In this document: piece after piece, positions 1 to 8,345 of the stretch | Position numbering within the stretch: the first letter of the stretch is position 1 | Layout: every line of letters begins with the position of its first letter | Assembly (NCBI GenBank): GCA_003427395.1 | Contig: BFEA01000888.1 | Coordinates: 85,368 to 106,193 of the forward strand | Direction of reading: 5' to 3' | DNA length: 20,826 nucleotides | Origin: Chara braunii | Lineage: Eukaryota > Streptophyta > Charophyceae > Charales > Characeae | Notes under the pieces: model-generated | Database searches by the model: none | The model's input: only the letters and a program-made list of their open reading frames with translations | What the model was told of the DNA's origin: nothing | Translations under genes and position numbers: made by a program

Positions 1-50
<50 letters not shown>
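1..50. repeat. (GA)25 microsatellite at window start
   Basis: Uninterrupted GA dinucleotide run occupying the first 50 bases. A same-strand GA run also ends the window, and another lies inside it. A sequence that begins and ends in such runs may simply have been cut where assembly broke. Confidence 0.98.
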
Positions 51-54
<4 letters not shown>

Positions 55-136
55 CCGGTAGCACCGCTCCCAAGGCCAGGGGAAAGACTGCGACTGTCAA
101 CAACGACGACAGGGGCTTGCTGGAAAGATGGACGGT

Positions 137-246
137 ACCGGTAAGGGCATATGGGAAAGTTGTGTGTTGGTTCTCAACGGTCTGCCAGTAGGGGCATACT
201 GGAAATTTGGTACCGGTACCGGTAGGGGCATATGAAACATGTTTCA
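137..246. repeat. Short imperfect repeats and palindromes around AGGGGCAT
   Basis: The motif GTARGGGCATA, followed in most copies by GGAAA, occurs at 141, 188 and 222; a related AGGGGCATTTC lies near 354. Two perfect palindromes are nested here: GGTACCGGTACC (209-220) and TGAAACATGTTTCA (233-246). The rest of 51-465 shows no coding sequence I can support. AGGGGCAT also occurs near 11786, 12249 and 12531, next to other repeat remnants. Confidence 0.5.
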
Positions 247-465
247 GGCCCAAATGACGCCAGGGATTTTCTGGAAATATCATTCGCCATCAGCGGGGCG
301 CTACAAGGTAAGTCGCCCGTCAGAGGGGCACGCCGCAGATAAACATAAACTTCAGGGGCATTTCAAAAATTTCCCCAATAGAAAAAGATAGGGAAAATCG
401 TAAGAAGCCAACAAAAAGTGATGGTCCTCGAGTGAGGTAGGGTTCCTAAAACTTGAGTTTTTAGG

Positions 466-571
466 AGTAGTCCTAAAAAGTATCCTGTGGCCAGTTTCAT
501 ATGTGTACCGATGGGCTGAGTAGTCCTAAAAGTTATCTTGCGGCCAGTTTCATAAGTGTAGCGATGTCCAC
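466..571. repeat. 53-bp tandem duplication
   Basis: Two adjacent copies start at 466 and 519, both beginning AGTAGTCCTAAAA and sharing GGCCAGTTTCATA and GTGTANCGATG at the same spacing. The copies differ by scattered substitutions, so the duplication is not recent. No reading frame spans it convincingly. Confidence 0.8.
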
Positions 572-1186
572 CCATCGTCGTCTTGTGTCCGTGGTACACA
601 AGGATACGAACACGAGACGGCCGGAGGGTGAGAAAAAATAAAGAGCGCAGTGAAGCGTTTTCACAAATTCAAATTTGAAATCCCTACGGGCTGGGAAAAG
701 GCGACTGGAGGGTGTCGGGCTGCCACCGATGATGTACAAAGGCAAGGAGCGTGCAGGGAGGCATGGTTGCATTTCACGTATGGATTCGGCAGGACTGTGT
801 GGTGTGTGGCGATTTTGAAGGTGGGGAAAGCAGGCGGCGACGTTGAAGTCCAGCGTGGGCGGAAGGTCAGCGATGGAGATGGGTGTCGGTGGCGGCGGTC
901 ATGCATTGCTTGTTGAAAAGCAAGACAGGGTAGTGCTGGCGATGACGGTCGTCAGTCAGAACGTGGATGGGTCGACGTTCGTCATCTTGAAGAAGTCCAA
1001 GACAAATTTTTTTTGCCGGGATCGAAAAACCTTCATGAAGTTCAGGAACAGATTGTCTCATTTGTGGAACGAGAATAATAATGACTTTATAAATAATACC
1101 ATGTATCTTCTCATCCCAAAAACTTTTAATTTTCTCATAATATTTGCACACAAAAACGAATTCATGGATTTTCTTACCATCACCTA
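572..1186. other. Non-repetitive stretch, no supported gene
   Basis: Moderately GC-rich sequence on the far side of the decayed frame at 1187-1910. Open frames exist on both strands (for example 843-1319 + and 867-1151 -), but neither resembles a family I know and they overlap each other. The minus frame 867-1151 could be a frameshifted continuation of the decayed frame. A 12-bp palindrome, TTCAAATTTGAA, lies at 668-679; a close relative occurs near 19085. Confidence 0.4.
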
Positions 1187-1910
1187 TGTTAAAAGACGTT
1201 CCCTAAATCCTGACGATTCCCCTTTGATAGTATTGAGAGATTCGTCATACTCGTTCGTCGATTTTTTAGCATCTTGTAAGCCGATCGTTCGAACAACTTC
1301 GCTTCATGGAAGCGGATAGCTCGTATATATCTCATGCAAGTCAGTGGGGGGTCTTCTGATAGAAGTGTACTTAAAACCCTTCTCGTTGTATACCTTCTCT
1401 ATATTATCATTTTTGCGTTGCGTATTCAACTCATGCGTAACATTTTTTATGAACGTTTGGCCAGATGGGTAATCCTCCCTTGCCTATTTAACGAATCTTA
1501 CTTGAATTTGACTCCCTTGAACGCTTTCCTCATCCCTTGCCTCATAGATCATCGCAATACTTTTGTTCTTCAAGTTGGTTGGTTGTATGCTTTTCACAAC
1601 TTGTTTTTTCCTCATACTAGATGAAGATGTACATTATTTTCTTCAATGCGACTGTTTTCCTCTATGCCATATGTTTTTCGTATATAACTCATAAACGTTG
1701 ACCAGTCGGGCAAAAACGCTTAGTGTGATGTGATTATCATCTTGATATATAACCTTGCCTCTTACAGGTTCGACACGTAGGTTTTTCTCGATGACATCCA
1801 CTGAAATCGCCTTGGTGCCACCGATTTTAAGTCTATTTACGTTATTTTGCGGTGTACGGATGTTAAATTTGGTGAAGAATTTAAATGTGACCCTGAGCGC
1901 AAAAGTTGTT
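1187..1910 (-). pseudogene. Decayed coding-like frame, product not recognised
   Basis: On the minus strand one frame runs from about 1910 to 1187 with in-frame stops only at 1643-1645, 1634-1636, 1484-1486, 1304-1306 and 1184-1186. That is five in about 240 codons, fewer than I would expect for such AT-rich DNA. The first stretch, about 88 codons, includes KIGGTKAISVDVIEKN and SVFARLVNVYELYT; later stretches include REDYPSGQTFIKNV and IRRPPTDLHEIYTSYP. The mixed charged and hydrophobic composition looks protein-like, whereas the opposite strand is monotonously Leu/Phe-rich, as expected of an antisense shadow. No ATG clearly starts it and I recognise no domain. Its upstream end merges with the TIR-family end at 1850-2052, so it may be an element-encoded protein. 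That link is inference. Confidence 0.35.
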
Positions 1911-2052
1911 CAATTTCTTTTTTTGCATAACATAGTTTTTTTTTGTGGATTTTTTAAATTTTTTGAATTTGTTTTTCATTTTCGCTGAGACCTTTATTGG
2001 TCCTTGCACGGGTTGGCCACCTGGGACCCAGGCGGCCCGACTGGTAGCCTAG
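1850..2052 (-). mobile_element. One end of the small TIR family (copy A, inverted)
   Basis: Read on the minus strand, it begins CTAGGCTACCAGTCGGGC (2052 downward) and continues into a core with TATGTTATGC, AACTTTTGC and a GTCACATTTAAATTC-like stretch. The same order and spacing is seen on the plus strand in the copy at 2844-3116, and the core alone in the copy at 2310-2651. The opposite terminus was not found. An 11-bp inverted match to the end (ACCAGTCGGGC, 1701-1711) is the only candidate. Either this copy is truncated, or it is the end of a longer element that extends through the coding-like frame. Confidence 0.55.
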
Positions 2053-2309
2053 CTTAATTATTAATTGTTTTAATCTATGACTTTTGAAGTTTTACTATTT
2101 TTCGGTTATTTTTATTCATTTGGAATACGATCTTGCTTTATGTTCTGATCCCATTATCTATGCACAAGTCTCATCTTTGTGCAAACATGTGCATAGTATT
2201 TGGTGCACAACAATCACTTATGATATACGGTGGAAATAACGCATGTTAAGAGCATGTGCAAGTTTGTAAGGAATAAATTAAAATCATAAATCGTATTGAT
2301 AACTCAAAC

Positions 2310-2651
2310 CTACGTAGCACCATGTTGGTGTTCCCTAATGTTCGCCTGAACGTGAATAAGCGTCCAAAACCCTCCGAACTCGACCATGAAATATATTTAA
2401 AAAAAAACAAAACAAAGTTCTCAAAAACATCTGAAACAAATATATGTTATGTAAAATAACAATGCAAGCAACTTTTGCCTAGGAGTCATATTCAAATTCG
2501 TAGCCAATCACGAGTTAAAAATCAAAAACCGATTTTTTTTATGAAAAAATAATTATGTCCGTCTGAACATGTTCGCGAGCAGCTTGGGCGAACGTGTGAA
2601 CACGTTCGCACGAGCGTGAAGAGGTGCGGACACGTTCGGCGTGCTATGCAT
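2310..2651 (+). mobile_element. MITE-like element, copy B, with 8-bp target duplication
   Basis: The 342-bp segment is flanked by ACTCAAAC (2302-2309) and ACTTAAAC (2652-2659), an 8-bp direct repeat with one C/T difference. The ends are imperfect inverted repeats: left CTACGTAGCACC, and right, read inward, ATGCATAGCACG, with weaker complementarity further in (AACGTG-rich). The core (ATATGTTATGT, then AACTTTTGCC, then AGTCATATTCAAATTC) matches copies A and C, but the outer 60-100 bp do not match theirs. It is too short and stop-rich to encode a transposase. An 8-bp duplication with short TIRs is typical of hAT-type elements, but I cannot assign a superfamily. Confidence 0.6.
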
Positions 2652-2835
2652 ACTTAAACATTATACAATAAAATAGAACATGACAATCTCACTTGCATCT
2701 ACCTCCTCCGTTGATCTTCATCACCTTGAGACTTTCTCAATTAAGTTTTCTTCTTCGTTTCTTAATTATCCTTCAACCACATGCAGTTGACGTTGTACCT
2801 TCAGACTGGGGAAAGGCAAATGAAGAAAGAATACA

Positions 2836-3124
2836 CTTCACACCTAGGCTACCAGGCGGGTCGCCCGGGTCACCCTATTTTCCCCGGCGGCACGAGCGTG
2901 AAAGAACAAGAGAAGGCACCAGGCAGAAAAACAAAATCAAAAAAATCCGAAAAACAACTATGCTATGCAGAAAAATAAACCGAATAACTTTTGCCTCAGC
3001 GTCATATCCAATTTCTTTATCAAATTTAAAATCAAAATATAATTTTTATTTTTTTCTTGTTTTGTTTCTTTTTGGCTCGGTCGGGCAAGTGGACCCGAAC
3101 CACTTAGGTAGCCTAGCTTCATAC
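2836..3124 (+). mobile_element. MITE-like element, copy C (2844-3116) plus target duplications
   Basis: The element is 273 bp. It begins CTAGGCTACC and ends GGTAGCCTAG, a perfect 10-bp terminal inverted repeat that continues imperfectly to a GGGTC/GACCC pair. The flanks are CTTCACAC (2836-2843) and CTTCATAC (3117-3124), an 8-bp duplication with one C/T difference. The core holds TATGCTATGC, AACTTTTGCCTCAG and GTCATATCCAATTTC, shared with copies A and B. Open frames across it are fortuitous. The size, TIR and 8-bp duplication fit a non-autonomous DNA transposon. Confidence 0.7.
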
Positions 3125-4480
3125 TATTTCTCCGTACCTTAGGCTATTAAAGTTCAATCGTTCAACATAATCACCTTTGCACTTCAATAATTTTTTTTAT
3201 TTTGTATCCATCAGTCTAGTGTTATTTTTTATCATTTCTTTTTTTTTAGTCACACATTTTTTTACTTTATCTGTAGAAGACAACGTTCTTTGTGATAAAT
3301 GAAATGCCGCATAAAGAGTGTATGGCTCAGCGGTTTGTCAAGCTGGATTTAGGAATGTAAATAATAAAGAATTATCAAGAATGGATGGTGAATGATACAA
3401 AGTTATCCATATTGAAAAAAATTCATAATGTATGATAATTTATCTCAATAATATCGTAATAAATATGATTAAAAATAACTTATAAAATTCTTACAAGAAA
3501 TAAAAGTTTTAAAAACATTCATTTTTTTTTAAATCATCGGATTATCATCCATATTTCAAAATTATCATTCCAAAGTACTTCCTATTCTAAAATTTTCAGT
3601 TGTATTTGACAACTTTTCGTATAAAAATGAGTTTTCCTTTCCAACTACATCTATTCGTTGAAAATGAAATGAAAGTTTGAACAAGTTTATAAAATGTATT
3701 AATTAAATTTTCATTCCACTATAACAAATATTTTCTAATGAAGATTGAATCAATCTATTTATAACTGAAACTCATTGTCAGATAATAATAATCAAATTTG
3801 AAAAAATCATAAAATTATTGAGACTTTCATTCTATCTCTAGCATGCGGTTTCAACAAAAAGGGATACCCCATTATTTGAAGGAAAATTTTTAAATAAGAT
3901 GAGACATTTTAAAAGTGGAATGTCATTTTTTAAAGATGAAATATAAATTTTGATTTTAAAATTTATATTTATTACCGAATGATTATTTAATTATATATAT
4001 ATGTTTTTGTTGACGTTCAATTTTAAGATCACGATAAAAGTAGTGGTTATATTATCTATCGACAACATCGTATTCAAAAGTAAGATTAAAAATTTATGCA
4101 TTCAAACGGTTCACACCTTACAATCAAGAAACTCATTTCAGTTATGATATGTCGTAAGATTGAAATGGTATGAACTCAAAAGCAAGTCTAGGGGGGAATA
4201 TTTGGTTCAATTTTTAATCCTCTGCGAGAAAAACTTATTTGACGTGCATCGGTGAGTCGATACCGTTTAAAAAGAATGAGCAACACCCTTCTCTACATCT
4301 GAACCATGGTCATATTAGTGAAGCAGATCTTGCTTCTCCTTAAAAAGTTCAATAAAATACTTAAATTTTTAATATTTATAATTTGATGTTTTTTTTTTTT
4401 TAATCGAGATTAATCAATCTACCCTTGAAGTCCATCAGGATATTATGACAAACTGAGTATAAATGAGCTATATGTTACCA
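3125..4480. other. AT-rich stretch without supported features
   Basis: Dense stops in all frames, many A and T runs, and no recognisable protein remnant, RNA gene or repeat with a partner in this window. Probably degenerate intergenic or old repeat sequence. Confidence 0.5.
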
Positions 4481-4481
4481 A

Positions 4482-4926
4482 TGGTCCGGAGATCGAACGT
4501 CTCCCCGGACGTAGGGCACCCCCGTCATCCGGATTTCCGGACGACGACTTTTTGGCATTAAAAAAAAAAAAAAAAAAAAAAAAAACAGTATTGCGCATGC
4601 CATAGAGACCCCCCATTAAAAAATTCAGAATTTTCTGAGCATTTGGTGATAGGGTGCTATTTGGGGTGGGAGGGGGGGGTACGAGGGGTTTTGGTGGGGA
4701 TAGGAGGGGTATAGGTGGAGATTAGAATCTTTGAAGATTTTTATTTTTTTTTCTACTGGCTCAAATAAGCCAAAATTTTGGTGGCATACACCTTGTGCAA
4801 GGTAGAAGCCACATGAGTTTTTTCAAAAACAAAACATTTTTTTTTTTTTTTTTTGCGCTAGGTCGGACATCCCCTGTCCGGTCCGACGTCCGACCAGACG
4901 TCCGGTCGGACGTCCCGGTCGTCCGA
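4482..4926. mobile_element. Foldback-like element with CCGGAC-rich arms
   Basis: Both ends are packed with CCGGACGT-type motifs, which are abundant on both strands (4482-4550 and 4855-4926). Just inside the left arm lies A26 (4560-4585), and just inside the right arm T18 (4837-4854), so the composition is mirrored as in an inverted-repeat element. The arms match as families of short motifs rather than base for base, and I found no clear target duplication. The central 250 bp contain a G-rich tract and no coding sequence. A non-autonomous DNA transposon is the simplest reading; a satellite-like GC island is an alternative. Confidence 0.45.
4663..4719 (+). other. G-rich tract with quadruplex potential
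   Basis: At least six runs of three or more G lie within 57 bases, including GGGG, GGG and an eight-G run, with short loops. This fits the general pattern for an intramolecular G-quadruplex. It lies inside the foldback-like element, so it may be structural or incidental. Confidence 0.5.
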
Positions 4927-4946
4927 TAAAATGACCTTGACTATTT

Positions 4947-5204
4947 CTACATAATGAACGATTTCATGTATAACAGTCGATGAGTAAAAGGTGAAAATAG
5001 CAATGACGAGAGAGTATATGAAAAACAAATTAAGAATAATTTCAACATTCAAGACAAAAGTGGTATAGGTAAGGTATATTTTATTACCAAACACAAAGAT
5101 ATAACTATAGCATTCTATTTATACCCTCAATTTTGACCAAACTACAACTTACAAAATTGTTTCCAAAATTTTCTACAACCTTTTGTTATCTCTTTCGACC
5201 AACA
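4947..5204 (-). repeat. Possible solo LTR
   Basis: Read on the minus strand, the segment starts TGTTGGTCGAAAGA (from 5204), has a TATA box TATAAATAG (5123-5115) about 80 bases in, and an AATAAA-type signal (5085-5078) shortly after. This is the order seen in short plant LTRs, especially Copia-type ones starting TGTTGG. ACTATTT occurs at both edges (4940-4946 and 5205-5211) and could be a target duplication, although it is longer than the usual 5 bp. Against it: the 3' end does not read CA, no primer-binding site follows, and 7-bp matches are common in AT-rich DNA. Confidence 0.3.
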
Positions 5205-5442
5205 ACTATTTAATCTTCGACCACAATGACTTAGGTGTGAGGATTAGAGACGTCAACGATAGAGTGAAGTATGAATCTGATATCTTGGACGCCGGATTTG
5301 ATTTAAAGAGATGTTTACAACCCTACCCCACCGGTCTATCATTCGAGTCATGAACTAAGTTGTTACAGTTCACAAACAAAGAAATATCTTCAAATTATTT
5401 TATAAAAAGAGAGAAAATTGTACTTATTTATTAAAACATAAA

Positions 5443-5511
5443 GAATCGTCACAAGAGTGTTGGTTGTTTAAAGTTAAAATTCGTCGCAAGAGTGGGGTTG
5501 TTTAAAGTTAT
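5443..5511. repeat. Short tandem duplication of about 36 bp
   Basis: Copies at 5443-5477 and 5479-5511 share TCGTCRCAAGAGTG and TTGTTTAAAGTTA in the same order. Each copy is too short to say what it was. Confidence 0.65.
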
Positions 5512-6970
5512 CTAAGTTGTTAAAATTTATGTCCTTCAATTTAGCGAATACATATGTGTTTGTGATGAGAGTTATCCTTAAACAAGTTGGATAAATTTTC
5601 CAGCCACGCCTGTACTTGCTTGTTTTATACCTTCTCCATTTTTTTTTCCCTTGAGAGCTCAGAGACATACAAGAATTATTATGTGGTGTCCAACTTGTTG
5701 GTGATATCTCTTTGTTCACTACTGCCGATAATGCTTACAGTAAGTTTGTTGGGCAGGCTAAGGAGCGCTTAGACTCGTTCAAACGAAGTTATGATACATA
5801 TATGATACTAGAATTAACTAGTAAAGTAACGAATGAGAATATTTAGAGCGTGCAATGAAGTTTTTCGGCAACTGAATTACTATATGCATAGTAACTTTCA
5901 AAAATGAGGCTAGGGAGTGACGCAAATCATGTACACAATTACATACAAAAATGATAAATTTTATGTTGGATATGGGGATTGTATTACAAAGTCCACAAGA
6001 CTATAATTCATACTCGAAGCAAAAATAGATAATCGTTATTGGGGCCTGCCTATACAGATTGAATTTTTTTTACAATTTATTGAGAACAAAAGTCTGTTTG
6101 AGATTAAAGTTGTAATTGAGAGGGTTTCCGAATAATTTTTTTGATATAACTTTTTTTTTTTTTTTTTTTAAGATTCAATAATATATTGCCAAATTAGGTT
6201 GAGTGTTTAACGAAATGGGTATAGGAAAAAAATAGGGACATTTTTAATATTGTTTTTTTTCCCCTCGTACCTGTGTTTTCTAACTTTTCTTTTAACTTGT
6301 TGGTAACCCATTTTTTTTCGCCGTAAGGTATTTATGTTTCTAGTTTGAATTGTTGCAGAGGGTCAATACTGTGGAAGTGAGGAAGTATAAAATGTGTTGA
6401 CGTATTTTCTTTTACCTTTTCTGTAAAGATTAATCGACCCCTGGTAACATGGAACCACCGATTTGTAAAAACCGGTTGGGTCTTTTCGCAAAAATATAAG
6501 TGTTAACCATATTTTTTTTTTAAGCATCACTTGCGCTCCGATTGTTTTTTTTTTTTGCTTTTTTTTTTCTATTCATGCTACATGTGTTCACGGTATTATA
6601 TTGTGTATGTTCATGGTGTGGCTCATGTGTCTTATGTCTAAATGCTTGGTCTTTATGCTAGACGGACCTCCACTAGAGACCCACCCCACTCTTTTACTAT
6701 TATTAATGTTAGGGTTGAGGACAATATGTAATCCGTTCATTGTGAGGTAGTCATGCTTGTAGGGGTCTCTCGTATAACGTTAGGAGGAGTGACAGGTAAG
6801 TAGTGAAAGGTGAACCTGAGCAAAAAATACAAATGAATTGAAAAATATGTTATAGTAACTATAATAATAAACGATTGGCAATGATATGCACCCATCTATA
6901 ATTGAGACACAAAAACCAGTACTAAGTAACTCAGTTTGTTAGAGCTTCGGTGTAGCAAAAAAAATATTGT
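5512..6970. other. AT-rich stretch without supported features
   Basis: Many homopolymer runs, including T19 at 6151-6169, and stops in all frames. The open frames at 5474-5719 (-) and 5587-5772 (+) overlap antisense and match nothing I know. A tRNA-like stretch at its right edge (about 6920-6992) is discussed under the findings but not called as a gene. Confidence 0.5.
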
Positions 6971-6984
6971 GGATTCCATCCCGT

Positions 6985-7182
6985 GGACACGAACAACAAT
7001 AATATCATTTATGGGGTACTAGGGGACAATAACCAGGGGGGCAGTGCTATCTAGGGGCACCTACCGAGGGTAAGGCGTGCTGAGGGGCAAAGCAAAGTGG
7101 TGAAAAAATGTTAGTGGTATGGGTACTTCAGACGCTAAGCATAAAAATTCTCTGTACGTAGGTTATTGTAGATCAAAGTTCA
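6985..7182 (+). repeat. Detached unit of the ~247-bp tandem array
   Basis: This stretch carries, in order, the landmarks of the array at 8362-9368: ATCCCGTGG (just before 6985), GGTACTAGGGGACAATAA, GCTATCTAGGGGCACCTA, GGGGCAAAGCAAAG, GGTATGGGTACTTCAG, CGCTAAGCATAAA and GTAGATC. It is separated from the other units by the insertion at 7183-8345. Confidence 0.75.
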
Positions 7183-8345
7183 CAGTCGGAATTTTTAGGA
7201 ATACCTGTACGCAACCTAACCACACCCTCTTTGAAACCAACCACCCATACCCACTGTATGCCTGGTCTACCGGACCTTTACCCATCCCTACCTGCTCTAA
7301 AAGAAAAAGACGTGTACCCATACCTGCCTTACCTGAGGATCTTCAGACTGTAATTGCCCATACTTGCCAATTTACATTTTTTTTTAAGATATGACCACGT
7401 GAACCCAACCCGTTTGTTAACCACACGCACCCTACCCAACGCAGGTTTTCTTTACCCGTACCCACTCGTACCCACCCACAATAGTATGCCTGCTGCCGCT
7501 TCCGATCACACTTGCCACGCCCTCCTGCTGGGTCACACTTGTGACGTCGACCATGGAAGCTATGAAGGATGGACAACAACAGGTGGCGAGGAGGATGGTG
7601 GTTGGGGATGTGAACGACGGGCGGGGACTCCAGGGAGTAGTGGGAAAAAGGAATGGAAAGGGACGAGAGGAAGTACAAATGAGGGAGACGCAATGAGCCT
7701 CGCTCCACTACTCACGGAATGTTGAAAATGAGAATGAATCTTCCGCTGAAACATGGGAAGATACACGACTTTTTTTATTTTTTTTCTTTGTATTTCTTGA
7801 GTAGTGGAGCGAGGTCCACTTGAAAGGCCTAACTTGAAGTTGGGAAACTTTTGGACTTTCAACAATGCAGCGGCTTGTCGACGTGAAGAAAAAGAAAAAT
7901 AGCCATTTGGGACTTTCGATGAGGTAGCGAGAAAAAAAAAAGGGCCTAAAACTTGTGGTGGAGGGAGAGGGGGGACGAGGGGGGAAGGTCGTTGGGTTTG
8001 GAGTTGGGATGGGTAGGTACTACTCGATATACCACGGTTACACGATAGGAACCTCTACCCACCCATACCCATACCATTTTTTTTGGTGCCACCCGTACAT
8101 GCTTATACTCGTTTCATTTTTCTTTTTGTCCGCCCATACCAATATTTTTTTGTTCTTCCCCGCCCCTACCTGCCCCTACCCACCCATAATCTCCTTAAGG
8201 GCAACAGTGCCCGCCCTCACAACGACCATTATCTTTTTTCTTGCCCATACCCAACTCCTCCTTTGAAAGGGTACCCAACCCCACTCGTAACCTGGCGGTT
8301 ACAGTTGGGTACGGTCTGGTACAGGCAACGGTTACCCGTTTCCAC
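7183..8345. mobile_element. ACCC-rich insertion splitting the tandem array
   Basis: Array sequence stops near 7182 and resumes near 8346. The roughly 1.16 kb between is rich in TACCCAY/ACCCATACC motifs on the plus strand at both flanks (7200-7470 and 8050-8280), around a GC-richer centre (7480-7720). The extreme ends share CCTGTAC in inverted orientation (near 7204 and 8323), a weak hint of terminal inverted repeats. The open frames here are Pro/Tyr/Thr-rich because the motif repeats; I do not regard them as genes. Subterminal motif clusters of this kind are known in hAT-type elements, but no transposase or target duplication is visible. Confidence 0.45.
7698..7814. repeat. 17-bp perfect inverted repeat (hairpin P)
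   Basis: CCTCGCTCCACTACTCA (7698-7714) and its exact reverse complement (7798-7814) flank 83 bases. The spacer contains GAATGAATCT and ACATGGGAAGATACA. Both the arm sequence and the spacer sequence recur in diverged form near 10155-10330, so this is a dispersed repeat and not a chance hairpin. Confidence 0.75.

Noticed and set aside
1195-1205. CCCTAAA telomere-like words (also near 9846)
   Set aside because: Single isolated occurrences, no array.
843-1319. 158-codon plus-strand open frame
   Set aside because: It overlaps minus-strand frames, runs from GC-rich into AT-rich DNA without a consistent composition, and contains nothing recognisable.
1334-1988. Plus-strand frames rich in Leu, Phe and Ile (1334-1624 and 1755-1988)
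   Set aside because: Antisense shadows of the more protein-like minus-strand frame at 1187-1910; the hydrophobicity comes from T-rich composition.
2693-3142. 149-codon plus-strand frame
   Set aside because: It crosses the boundary and most of the MITE-like copy C and so cannot be an ancestral gene; composition follows the repeat.
3322-3350. GCTCAGCGGTTTGTCAAGC, superficially tRNA D-arm-like
   Set aside because: No matching T-arm or acceptor stem at tRNA distance.
4858-5094. Hydrophobic 78-codon minus-strand frame beginning 21 bases after a TATA box
   Set aside because: It lies in the possible LTR and ends in the CCGGAC-rich arm; the hydrophobic residues reflect T-rich DNA, and the TATA box is better explained as an LTR feature.
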